64,000 bases of DNA, from NCBI GenBank assembly GCA_014650415.1, contig BMUX01000006.1, forward strand, positions 1 to 64,000, written 5' to 3'. The notes under the pieces are model-generated. The model was given only the letters and a program-made list of their open reading frames with translations. It did not search any database and was not told the DNA's origin. The stretch is from Streptomyces spiroverticillatus (GTDB lineage Bacteria > Actinomycetota > Actinomycetes > Streptomycetales > Streptomycetaceae). Below are positions 17,087 to 26,000 of the stretch, in pieces; position 1 is the stretch's first letter, and each line of letters begins with the position of its first letter. The translations under genes were made by a program, and so were the position numbers.

Positions 17087-19903
17087 GTGTCCGTCTTCAA
17101 CAAGCTCATGCGTGCAGGCGAAGGCAAGATCCTGCGCAAACTGCACCGCATCGCGGACCAGGTCAACTCCATCGAAGAGGACTTCGTCAACCTCTCCGAC
17201 GCCGAGTTGCGCGCCCTGACCGATGAGTACAAGCAGCGTCACGCCGACGGCGAGAGCCTCGATGACCTGATGCCCGAGGCCTTCGCGACCGTCCGCGAGG
17301 CGGCCAAGCGCGTCCTCGGCCAGCGTCACTACGACGTTCAGCTGATGGGCGGCGCCGCCCTGCACCTCGGTTACGTCGCCGAGATGAAGACCGGTGAGGG
17401 CAAGACCCTCGTCGGCACGCTTCCCGCGTATCTGAACGCACTGTCCGGCAAGGGCGTGCACCTGATCACGACGAACGACTACCTCGCCGAGCGCGACTCC
17501 GAGCTGATGGGCCGGGTGCACAAGTTCCTCGGCCTCGAGGTCGGCTGCATCATCGCGAACATGTCGCCGGCGGAGCGTCGCGCACAGTACGCCTGCGACA
17601 TCACGTACGGCACGAACAACGAGTTCGGCTTCGACTACCTCCGCGACAACATGGCCTGGTCGCAGGAGGAACTCGTCCAGCGCGGCCACAACTTCGCGAT
17701 CGTCGACGAGGTCGACTCGATCCTCGTCGACGAGGCCCGTACGCCGCTGATCATTTCCGGTCCCGCCGACCAGGCCACCAAGTGGTACGGCGACTTCGCG
17801 AAGCTCGTGACCCGCCTGAAGAAGGGCGAGGCGGGCAACCCGCTGAAGGGCATCGAGGAGACCGGCGACTACGAGGTCGACGAGAAGAAGCGCACCGTCG
17901 GCATCCACGAGCCGGGCGTCGCCAAGGTCGAGGACTGGCTGGGCATCGACAACCTCTACGAGTCGGTGAACACCCCGCTCGTGGGTTACCTCAACAACGC
18001 GATCAAGGCCAAGGAACTCTTCAAGAAGGACAAGGACTACGTCGTCATCGACGGCGAAGTCATGATCGTCGACGAGCACACCGGCCGTGTGCTCGCGGGC
18101 CGCCGCTACAACGAGGGCATGCACCAGGCGATCGAGGCGAAGGAAGGGGTGGACATCAAGGACGAGAACCAGACCCTCGCCACGATCACCCTGCAGAACT
18201 TCTTCCGCCTCTACGACGGCCTCTCCGGCATGACCGGTACGGCGATGACCGAGGCCGCGGAGTTCCACCAGATCTACAAGCTGGGCGTCGTGCCGATCCC
18301 GACCAACCGGGACATGGTCCGCATCGACCAGTCGGACCTGATCTACCGCACCGAGATCGCCAAGTTCGCGGCCGTCGTCGACGACATCGTCGAGAAGCAC
18401 GAGAAGGGCCAGCCGATCCTGGTCGGCACCACCTCGGTCGAGAAGTCCGAGTACCTCTCGCAGCAGCTCGCCAAGCGTGGTGTGCAGCATGAGGTCCTCA
18501 ACGCCAAGCAGCACGACCGTGAGGCGCCGATCATCGCCCAGGCCGGCCGCAAGGGCGCCGTCACCGTCGCCACGAACATGGCCGGTCGTGGCACCGACAT
18601 CAAGCTCGGCGGCAACCCGGACGACCTTGCCGAGGCCGAGCTGCGCCAGCAGGGCCTGGACCCGGAGGAGCACATCGAGGAGTGGGCGGCCGCGCTGCCC
18701 GCCGCCCTGGAGCGTGCCGAGGCCGCGGTGAAGGCCGAGCACGACGAGGTGAAGGCGCTCGGCGGTCTGTACGTCCTGGGCACCGAGCGGCACGAGTCGC
18801 GCCGTATCGACAACCAGCTGCGCGGTCGTTCCGGCCGTCAGGGCGACCCGGGCGAGTCCCGGTTCTACCTGTCGCTGGGCGACGACCTGATGCGTCTGTT
18901 CAAGGCCGCGATGGTCGAGCGCGTCATGGCGATGGCGAACGTCCCCGACGACGTACCGATCGAGAACAAGATGGTCACCCGTGCCATCGCCTCCGCCCAG
19001 TCGCAGGTCGAGCAGCAGAACTTCGAGACCCGCAAGAACGTCCTGAAGTACGACGAGGTCCTCAACCGCCAGCGCGAGGTCATCTACGGCGAGCGCCGCC
19101 GCGTCCTGAAGGGCGAGGACCTGCACGAGCAGATCAAGCACTTCATGGACGACACGATCGACGCCTACATCCAGGCCGAGACCGTCGAGGGCTTCGCTGA
19201 GGAGTGGGATCTGGACCGCCTGTGGGGCGCGTTCAAGCAGCTCTACCCGGTGAAGATCACGGTGGAGGACCTGGAGGACGCGGCGGGCGACCGCGCCGGG
19301 ATCACCGCCGAGTTCATCTCGGAGTCCGTCAAGGACGACATCTACGCCCAGTACGAGGACCGTGAGAAGCAGCTCGGCTCGGACATCATGCGTGAGCTGG
19401 AGCGCCGCGTGGTGCTGTCCGTGCTGGACCGCAAGTGGCGCGAGCACCTCTACGAGATGGACTACCTCCAGGAGGGCATCGGCCTGCGTGCCATGGCGCA
19501 GAAGGACCCGCTGGTGGAGTACCAGCGCGAGGGCTTCGACATGTTCAACGCCATGATGGACGGCATCAAGGAGGAGTCCGTCGGCTACCTGTTCAACCTG
19601 GAGGTCCAGGTCGAGCAGCAGGTCGAGGAGGTCCCGGTGCAGGACGGTCCCTCGCTCACCAAGGAGGACGCCGTGCCGGCGGGCGCCTCGCGTCCGGAGA
19701 TCCACGCGAAGGGCCTGGAGGCTCCGCAGCGTCCGGACCGGCTGCACTTCTCCGCGCCGACCGTGGACGGCGAGGGCGGCATCGTCGAGGGCGACTTCGA
19801 GAACGCCGCGGACGGTCCGACCCGCTCGGAGTCCGACGGTCTGACCCGTGCCGAGCGCCGCAAGGCGCAGAAGGCCGCGGGCGGTCGTCGCCGCAAGAAG
19901 TAG
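17087..19903 (+). CDS. secA: preprotein translocase ATPase SecA
   Basis: A 938-residue SecA, the motor that drives unfolded preproteins through SecYEG. Walker A (MKTGEGKTLVGTLP), the DEVD box of the second motif (AIVDEVDSILVDEARTP) and the helicase motif VATNMAGRGTDIKLGGN are intact. The C terminus ends in a basic, Lys/Arg-rich tail and lacks the cysteine zinc motif found in proteobacterial SecA. The GTG start is preceded by AAGGAG seven bases upstream. A hairpin follows the stop. Confidence 0.97.
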   Translation: MSVFNKLMRAGEGKILRKLHRIADQVNSIEEDFVNLSDAELRALTDEYKQRHADGESLDDLMPEAFATVREAAKRVLGQRHYDVQLMGGAALHLGYVAEMKTGEGKTLVGTLPAYLNALSGKGVHLITTNDYLAERDSELMGRVHKFLGLEVGCIIANMSPAERRAQYACDITYGTNNEFGFDYLRDNMAWSQEELVQRGHNFAIVDEVDSILVDEARTPLIISGPADQATKWYGDFAKLVTRLKKGEAGNPLKGIEETGDYEVDEKKRTVGIHEPGVAKVEDWLGIDNLYESVNTPLVGYLNNAIKAKELFKKDKDYVVIDGEVMIVDEHTGRVLAGRRYNEGMHQAIEAKEGVDIKDENQTLATITLQNFFRLYDGLSGMTGTAMTEAAEFHQIYKLGVVPIPTNRDMVRIDQSDLIYRTEIAKFAAVVDDIVEKHEKGQPILVGTTSVEKSEYLSQQLAKRGVQHEVLNAKQHDREAPIIAQAGRKGAVTVATNMAGRGTDIKLGGNPDDLAEAELRQQGLDPEEHIEEWAAALPAALERAEAAVKAEHDEVKALGGLYVLGTERHESRRIDNQLRGRSGRQGDPGESRFYLSLGDDLMRLFKAAMVERVMAMANVPDDVPIENKMVTRAIASAQSQVEQQNFETRKNVLKYDEVLNRQREVIYGERRRVLKGEDLHEQIKHFMDDTIDAYIQAETVEGFAEEWDLDRLWGAFKQLYPVKITVEDLEDAAGDRAGITAEFISESVKDDIYAQYEDREKQLGSDIMRELERRVVLSVLDRKWREHLYEMDYLQEGIGLRAMAQKDPLVEYQREGFDMFNAMMDGIKEESVGYLFNLEVQVEQQVEEVPVQDGPSLTKEDAVPAGASRPEIHAKGLEAPQRPDRLHFSAPTVDGEGGIVEGDFENAADGPTRSESDGLTRAERRKAQKAAGGRRRKK

Positions 19904-19920
19904 TTCCTTCCCGTACGTCG

Positions 19921-19954
19921 CCGGGCGCGCGCTCCTTCGGGGGTGCGCGCCCGG
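19921..19954 (+). terminator. bidirectional hairpin after secA
   Basis: Arms CCGGGCGCGC (19921-19930) and GCGCGCCCGG (19945-19954) form a GC-rich stem between the convergent secA and Rv3235-like genes. There is no T tract, as is usual in this kind of genome. Confidence 0.65.
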
Positions 19955-19965
19955 CGGCGTTTGCC

Positions 19966-20385
19966 TCAGGCCCGTGCGGGCACCCTCTCGCCGCCCAGTT
20001 CCAGGGCGGTGCAGCGCCAGCGCCGGTCGGGGGTCTGTTCCAGCCGGAAGGCCATGGCGCGCAGTTGCTCGCCGGCGCTGATGCGCGCGAATGCCTCGAT
20101 GACGCCCCTGCGCGGGCTGAAGCCGTCGCAGCGGCGTACGACGGGACGGGCGCCCCGGGTGCGGAACGGCGTCCTGGGCGCGAGGTCGAGCAGCTGGTCG
20201 TAGGCGTCGCGGAACATCAGGTTCAGCATGCTGTGCGCCGGACGCTGTCCGCTGAGCACCGCGAGGAGGCTCTCCGCGAACTGCTGCTGCGGGGTGCGGG
20301 GGGTGCTTGGCCGGGTGCGGGCGGTGGAGGGGCCGCGGGAGTCGCGACGGGTGGTGCCGGGCCGGGCCGTCGTCGTGCTGTGCAT
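19966..20385 (-). CDS. Rv3235-family protein
   Basis: A 139-residue protein with a disordered Thr/Arg/Pro N terminus and a compact C-terminal domain (about 50-139) containing LLAVLSGQRP, a GVIEAFARI helix and the terminal RRWRCTALELGGERVP strand. This pattern is that of the Rv3235 family, found next to secA in many actinobacteria; its molecular role is unknown. The ATG at 20385 was chosen; a GTG at 20514 would add 43 residues with no family resemblance. It is convergent with secA. Confidence 0.75.
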   Translation of the reverse strand: MHSTTTARPGTTRRDSRGPSTARTRPSTPRTPQQQFAESLLAVLSGQRPAHSMLNLMFRDAYDQLLDLAPRTPFRTRGARPVVRRCDGFSPRRGVIEAFARISAGEQLRAMAFRLEQTPDRRWRCTALELGGERVPARA

Positions 20386-20696
20386 AAGGATCGCCCCGCT
20401 CTGCCGGGCCGGTGTGATACCGGGCGGTAACTTCTGGTGTTGGACCTTGTACGGGTCCGGACCGCGCGGCGGCAAGAGGCGCACGCGGCCCCCGTGCGCG
20501 GCCCGCCGAATCACCCATCAGGGTGGCCGCCGGGCCGAAGGGCGGGACGGGCGCGGGGGGCGTGCGGCGCCGGGTGGACGGCCGTGCGGGGGGACCGCCG
20601 CCCCGATGGGGGACCCGGAACGTACTCTGGAGGCCCAGCTTGTTGCCCGGTCGAGAAGCCTCTCCGGCCAGGGAAGCGACGACGAAAGCGGCCCCG
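20386..20696. promoter_or_regulatory. divergent intergenic region, 311 bases
   Basis: The region separates the divergently read Rv3235-like and DUF6912 genes. It contains a small dyad TACCG-GG-CGGTA (20418-20429) about 33 bases before the Rv3235-like start and a GGACC/GGTCC hairpin just beyond it. I see no gene. Confidence 0.35.
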
Positions 20697-21206
20697 ATGC
20701 GCGTTTACCTGCCTCTCACCCTTCCCGGTCTCGCAGCCACGTACAAGGCCGGTGAGCTGGGCCCCGGACCCCTCGTCGCGTACGCGGTGACGCCGGGTCT
20801 GCGTGAGTGGTACGTCTCGGACGACATCGAGGAGCTGGAGTACGCGGCCCTCGGGCGTGCCGCCGCCGCCTCGCTGCGGCTGGTCGCCGGGGACCCGGAC
20901 GCCGAGCGCCGCCGCATCGTGGTCGCGGTCGACGTCGCCGACGACGTGGTGACCGCCGACCCGGACGGGCGGGGCATGGACGCCGGGGCCATCGGCGAGG
21001 TGCGCGTGGAGGGATCCGTATCCCTGAAGAAGGCGGCGGCCGTGCACGCGGACGCCGACGACGCGCGTGAGGACGTGACGGCGGCCGCGGCGGCGCTGGG
21101 GGCCGCGGACCTCGGGGACGACGACGCGCAGTTCGTGGTGGACGGCGCGGAGGACCACGAACTGCTGTGGTTCGGGGTGCAGGAGATCCCCTCGCTCATC
21201 GGCTGA
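20697..21206 (+). CDS. DUF6912 family protein
   Basis: A 169-residue acidic protein starting MRVYLPLTLPGLA and ending in VQEIPSLIG. This beginning and the WYVSDDIEELEYAALGRAA segment are typical of a conserved actinobacterial family (DUF6912) found near secA. No catalytic motif, signal peptide or membrane helix is visible, and the function is unknown. It is 67 bases upstream of the HAD hydrolase gene on the same strand, which seems to have its own promoter. Confidence 0.75.
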   Translation: MRVYLPLTLPGLAATYKAGELGPGPLVAYAVTPGLREWYVSDDIEELEYAALGRAAAASLRLVAGDPDAERRRIVVAVDVADDVVTADPDGRGMDAGAIGEVRVEGSVSLKKAAAVHADADDAREDVTAAAAALGAADLGDDDAQFVVDGAEDHELLWFGVQEIPSLIG

Positions 21207-21261
21207 CCGGCCCGGATTCGGGCTTGCACCCCTGGTCAGTGGCATTGTCGGACCCGGTGGG

Positions 21262-21267
21262 TAACGT
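21262..21267 (+). promoter_or_regulatory. candidate -10 box, HAD gene
   Basis: TAACGT ends six bases before the ATG at 21274 and the intervening TCTTTC is not a ribosome-binding site, so translation may begin at or next to the transcript's first base. No good -35 element is visible. Confidence 0.35.
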
Positions 21268-21273
21268 TCTTTC

Positions 21274-21927
21274 ATGAGGACGCACCTGGTCTGGGACTGG
21301 AACGGCACACTGCTCGACGACATCCACGCGGTCGTGGGGGCCTCCAACGCCGCCTTCGCGGAGATCGGCCTGGCGCCGATCACCGTCGAGCGCTACCGCG
21401 AGCTGTACTGCATACCGATCCCCAAGTTCTACGAGCGGCTGATGGGCCGCCTGCCCACCGACGCGGAATGGCTCGTCATGGACGCCGCCTTCCACCGCCA
21501 CTACGTCGAGCTGCGGGCCGCCTGCGGGCTGACCGACGGGGTCGAGGAGATACTCACCGGCTGGGGCGCCGCAGGGCGCAGCCAGTCGCTGCTGAGCATG
21601 TACGGGCACGACGAGCTGGTGCCCGTGGTGCGCGGCTACGGCATCGAGCGCCACTTCGTCCGGGTCGACGGCCGCACCGGCCCCTCCGGGGGCACCAAGG
21701 CGGAGCACATGGTGCGCCACCTCGCCGCCCTCGAGGACGTCGACCCGGGGCGCGTGGTGGTCATCGGCGACGCCGTCGACGACGCCCTGGCGGCGGCGCA
21801 CGTCGGCGCGGCCGCCGTGCTCTACACCGGCGGCTCGCACAGCCGGGCCGTGCTGGAGGCCGCCGGGGTGCCCGTGGTGGACTCGCTGGGCGACGCGGTG
21901 CGCATCGCGGAGGACATGGCGGCCTGA
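21274..21927 (+). CDS. HAD-superfamily hydrolase
   Basis: A 217-residue phosphatase-like protein. HAD motif I is D8-W-N10-G-T (VWDWNGTLLDD), so the nucleophile Asp8 is present while the second, usually Asp, position is Asn. Motif II is probably the Ser in LLSMYG, and motif IV is VVVIGDAVDD, with a Lys for motif III in GGTKAEHM. The cap domain is helical, as in phosphoglycolate phosphatases, but the substrate cannot be told. A bidirectional hairpin follows. Confidence 0.85.
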   Translation: MRTHLVWDWNGTLLDDIHAVVGASNAAFAEIGLAPITVERYRELYCIPIPKFYERLMGRLPTDAEWLVMDAAFHRHYVELRAACGLTDGVEEILTGWGAAGRSQSLLSMYGHDELVPVVRGYGIERHFVRVDGRTGPSGGTKAEHMVRHLAALEDVDPGRVVVIGDAVDDALAAAHVGAAAVLYTGGSHSRAVLEAAGVPVVDSLGDAVRIAEDMAA

Positions 21928-21941
21928 AGCCCTCGCGCGGC

Positions 21942-21967
21942 GGCTCCCGCCCGGACGAGCGGGAGCC
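21942..21967. terminator. bidirectional terminator hairpin
   Basis: Arms GGCTCCCGC (21942-21950) and GCGGGAGCC (21959-21967) with an 8-base loop lie between the convergent HAD and DJ-1/PfpI genes. Confidence 0.65.
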
Positions 21968-21981
21968 CGTACGAGGCCTGC

Positions 21982-22548
21982 TCAGGTCACCGGGGCCTTC
22001 GCCCGCAGGACGGTCAGGAACTCGCGCATCCAGCCCGAGTGGTCCGGCCAGGCGCGCGCCGACACCAGCGTGCCGTCGACGACCGTCTCCGCGTCCTGGA
22101 AGGTGGCCCCGGCACTCTGCATGTCCAGCTCCAGTGCCGGATACGCGGTGACCCGCCGTCCGCTCAGCGCGCCGACGGCCGCCGTCAGCAGCGGCCCGTG
22201 GCAGATCTGCGCGACGGGCTTGTCCGTGTCGAAGAACGCCTTGAGGATCTTGCGCAGCTCCGGGTCGTTGCGCAGGTACTCCGGGGCCCGGCCGCCCGGC
22301 ACCACCAGCGCCGCGTAGTCGCCGGGGTCCACCTCGGAGAACGCGAGGTCGGCGGGCCAGGTGTAGCCGGGCTTCTCGGTGTACGTGTCGAAGCCCTCCT
22401 CGAAGTCGTGCACGACGAAGCGCAGCTGCTTGCGGGCGGGCGCGGCGATGTGGACCTCGTACCCCTCCTCGCGCAGCCGTTGGTAGGGGTAGAGCACTTC
22501 GAGGCTTTCGGCGGCATCACCGGTGACGATGAGGATCTTCGCTGACAT
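21982..22548 (-). CDS. DJ-1/PfpI-family protein
   Basis: A 188-residue member of the DJ-1/PfpI superfamily (glutamine amidotransferase-like fold). The nucleophile elbow is C116 in VAQICHGPLL, with the acidic partner likely among Glu14/Glu17 in DAAESLEVLYP. Members act as glyoxalases, deglycases or proteases; the exact activity cannot be assigned. The ATG at 22548 has GCGGAG a few bases upstream; longer in-frame starts lie in the intergenic region. It is divergent from the glutamate dehydrogenase gene. Confidence 0.85.
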   Translation of the reverse strand: MSAKILIVTGDAAESLEVLYPYQRLREEGYEVHIAAPARKQLRFVVHDFEEGFDTYTEKPGYTWPADLAFSEVDPGDYAALVVPGGRAPEYLRNDPELRKILKAFFDTDKPVAQICHGPLLTAAVGALSGRRVTAYPALELDMQSAGATFQDAETVVDGTLVSARAWPDHSGWMREFLTVLRAKAPVT

Positions 22549-22684
22549 GGCAGCTCCGCGGGGCCGGGGGAGTGGACGTGGTTCGGCCAACGTGCCTCCA
22601 GGCGCGGCTTTTGCCAAGAGGGCGTGCGCCGGCCGTACGCCCCACGCGGTGACCAGGGAGGCACACGGGGCCCCTGCGCCGGAA

Positions 22685-22719
22685 TGGACAAAGCGTCGAA
22701 CTCCTCCGCACTTTGTCCA
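22685..22719. promoter_or_regulatory. TGGACAAAG dyad, candidate operator
   Basis: TGGACAAAG (22685-22693) and CTTTGTCCA (22711-22719) are perfect 9-base inverted arms separated by 17 bases. The arms are AT-rich for this genome and end 36 bases upstream of a TAGCCT -10-like box. The spacing fits two half-sites on one DNA face better than a terminator, but no regulator is known. Confidence 0.5.
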
Positions 22720-22755
22720 ACGCCCCGCGAATAACGCCTCCCGGGCAAGGAGGGA

Positions 22756-22761
22756 TAGCCT
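22756..22761 (+). promoter_or_regulatory. candidate -10 box before gdh
   Basis: TAGCCT matches the TAnnnT -10 pattern. It is followed after six bases by GTG (22768), the first codon of a 101-codon open frame. No -35 element of consensus type lies at 17-18 bases, which would suit activator dependence. Confidence 0.4.
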
Positions 22762-23011
22762 GGTGCCGTGATCAGCGCGATACGCCTCGGGGGCGGTGCA
22801 GCCCCCGGCCTTCGCCCGGCGCACTACCGTGCCCGGGCCTTCGCTGGTTCTCCGACCCCGGACACGACGCCCACACCGGCGTCCGGCCCGGGTGTCATCG
22901 CTATCCCACTTCGCGGCATAACGTCGACAGCGACCGGAAACCCCGCGTCGTGGCGTTGTGCTTTCTTCACCACCTACGTCACGCAACGGCGCGCGACAGG
23001 AGCCAGAGGAC

Positions 23012-26000
23012 ATGCAGACCAAGCTGGACGAAGCCAAGGCCGAGCTGCTCGCACGGGCGGCCCGGGTAGCTGAGAACAGCCCGGCGGGGGGACTAACTCC
23101 GACTGGGTCCGAGAGCGAAGGGGCGCCCGACCAGGACGCGCTTCTCGCGTACCTCCAGCGCTACTACCTGCATACCGCCCCGGAGGACCTCAGCGACCGC
23201 GACCCGGTCGACGTCTTCGGAGCGGCGCTTTCGCACTACCGGCTGGCGGCGAACCGCCCGCAGGGCACGGCGAACGTACGGGTGCACACCCCGACCGTCG
23301 AGGAGAACGGGTGGACGTGCAGTCACTCGGTCGTGGAAGTCGTGACCGACGACATGCCCTTCCTCGTCGACTCGGTGACCAACGAGCTCTCCCGCCAGGG
23401 CCGTGGCATCCACGTCGTCATCCACCCGCAGGTGCTGGTGCGCCGTGACGTGACCGGCAAGCTCATCGAGGTGCTCGCCAAGCAGATCACCGGCGAGCTG
23501 CCGCACGACGCGATCGTCGAGTCGTGGATCCACGTCGAGATGGACCGCGAGACCGACCGCGGCGACCTCAAGCAGATCACCGCCGATCTGCTGCGCGTCC
23601 TGTCCGACGTCCGCGAGGCCGTCGAGGACTGGGAGAAGATGCGCGACAGCGCGCTGCGCATCGCCGACGAGCTGCCCGGCGAGCCCAAGGCCGCCGACCT
23701 CCCCGACCAGGAGGTCGAGGAGGCCCGCGAGCTGCTGCGCTGGCTGGCCGCCGACCACTTCACCTTCCTCGGCTACCGAGAGTACGAGCTGACCGGCGAC
23801 GATTCCCTCGCAGCCGTCCCCGGCACCGGTCTCGGTGTGCTGCGCTCCGACCCGCAGCACCACGAGGACGACGAGACGCACCCCGTCTCCCCGTCGTTCT
23901 CCCGGCTGCCCGCCGACGCCCGCGCCAAGGCCCGCGAGCACAAGCTCCTGGTGCTCACCAAGGCCAACAGCCGCGCCACCGTGCACCGCCCCTCCTACCT
24001 CGACTACGTCGGTGTGAAGAAGTTCGACGCCGAGGGCAACGTGGTGGGCGAGCGCCGTTTCCTCGGCCTGTTCTCCTCCGCCGCGTACACCGAGTCGGTG
24101 CGCCGCGTGCCTGTGATCCGGCGCAAGGTCGCCGAGGTCCTCGAAGGCGCCGGCTTCACCGCCAACAGCCACGACGGCCGCGACCTGCTCCAGATCCTGG
24201 AGACCTACCCGCGCGACGAGCTGTTCCAGACGCCCGTCGACCAGCTGCGCTCCGTCGTCACGTCCGTGCTCTACCTCCAGGAGCGCCGCCGGCTGCGGCT
24301 GTACCTGCGCCAGGACGAGTACGGCCGCTACTACTCGGCGATCGTCTACCTGCCGCGCGACCGCTACACCACCGGTGTGCGCCTGCGCCTGATCGACATC
24401 CTCAAGGAGGAGCTCGGCGGCACCAGCGTCGACTTCACCGCCTGGAACACCGAGTCGATCCTCTCCCGGCTGCACTTCGTCGTCCGCGTCGAGCCGGGCA
24501 CCGAGCTGACCGTCCTCACCGAGGCCGACGTCGAGCGCATCGAGGCCCGCCTCGCGGAGGCCGCCCGCTCCTGGTCCGACGGCTTCGCCGAGGCCCTCAA
24601 CGCCGAACTCGGCGAGGAGCGCGCCGCCGAACTGCTGCGCCGGTACGGTCACGCCTTCCCCGAGGGCTACAAGGCCGACCACTCGCCGCGCGCCGCCGTC
24701 GCCGACCTGGTGCACCTGGAACAGCTCAGCCAGGGCGTCAAGGACTTCGCGCTCAGCCTGTACGAGCCCGTGGGCGCCGGCCCCGGCGAGCGCCGCTTCA
24801 AGATCTACCGCACCGGCGAGCAGGTCTCCCTGTCCGCCGTGCTGCCCGTGCTCCAGCTGCTGGGCGTCGAGGTCGTCGACGAGCGTCCGTACGAGCTGCG
24901 CTGCGCGGACCGTACGCACGCCTGGATCTACGACTTCGGGCTGCGCATGCCGCAGAACCCGGGCGGCGGCGACTACCTCGCCGACGACGCCCGCGAGCGC
25001 TTCCAGGACGCCTTCGCGGCCGTGTGGACGGGTGCCGCCGAGAACGACGGCTTCAACTCGCTGGTGCTGCGCGCCGGGCTGACCTGGCGTCAGGCGGTCG
25101 TGCTGCGCGCGTACGCCAAGTACCTGCGGCAGGCGAAGTCGACCTTCAGCCAGGACTACATGGAGGACACCCTCCGCAACAACGTCCACACCACCCGGCT
25201 GCTGGTCTCCCTGTTCGAGGCGCGCATGTCGCCGGAGCGGCAGAAGGCCGGTACCGAGCTCATCGACGGGCTGCTCGAAGAGCTGGACGGCGCGCTGGAG
25301 CAGGTCGCCTCGCTCGACGAGGACCGCATCCTGCGCTCCTTCCTGACCGTCATCAAGGCGACGCTGCGCACCAACTTCTTCCAGAAGGCGGACGGCGGGA
25401 AGCCGCACGCGTACGTGTCGATGAAGTTCGACCCGCAGGCGATCCCCGACCTCCCCGCGCCGCGACCGGCGTACGAGATCTGGGTGTACTCGCCGCGTGT
25501 GGAGGGTGTGCACCTGCGCTTCGGCAAGGTCGCCCGCGGTGGTCTGCGCTGGTCCGACCGGCGCGAGGACTTCCGCACCGAGGTGCTCGGCCTGGTCAAG
25601 GCGCAGATGGTGAAGAACACCGTCATCGTGCCGGTCGGCGCCAAGGGCGGCTTCGTCGCGAAGAACCTCCCGGACCCGTCGGTGGACCGCGACGCGTGGC
25701 TGGCCGAGGGCATCGCCTCGTACAAGACCTTCATCTCGGCGCTGCTCGACATCACCGACAACATGGTCGCCGGTGAGGTCGTGCCCCCGAAGGACGTCGT
25801 ACGGCACGACGAGGACGACACGTACCTCGTGGTCGCCGCCGACAAGGGCACCGCGACGTTCTCCGACATCGCCAACGAGATCGCGATCGCGTACAACTTC
25901 TGGCTCGGGGACGCCTTCGCGTCCGGCGGCTCGGTCGGCTACGACCACAAGGGCATGGGCATCACCGCCCGCGGTGCCTGGGAGTCCGTCAAGCGGCACT

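Larger units (their letters stand above)
22549..23011. promoter_or_regulatory. 463-base divergent control region before gdh
   Basis: This stretch separates the DJ-1/PfpI gene (minus) from the NAD-glutamate dehydrogenase gene (plus). It contains the dyad at 22685-22719 and a -10-like box at 22756-22761. A GTG-started open frame (22768-23073) begins six bases after that box and runs into the dehydrogenase gene in another frame. If the -10 is used, the dehydrogenase mRNA has a leader of about 244 bases. Confidence 0.5.

Noticed and set aside
17084..20518. A 1,144-codon open frame opposite secA.
   Set aside because: It mirrors secA in the antisense strand, with composition expected of high-GC shadow frames and no recognisable domain; only its distal part includes the real Rv3235-like gene in another frame.
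22958..23011. Upstream start of gdhB.
   Set aside because: It would add 18 residues without conserved character; ATG 23012 has a better ribosome-binding site.
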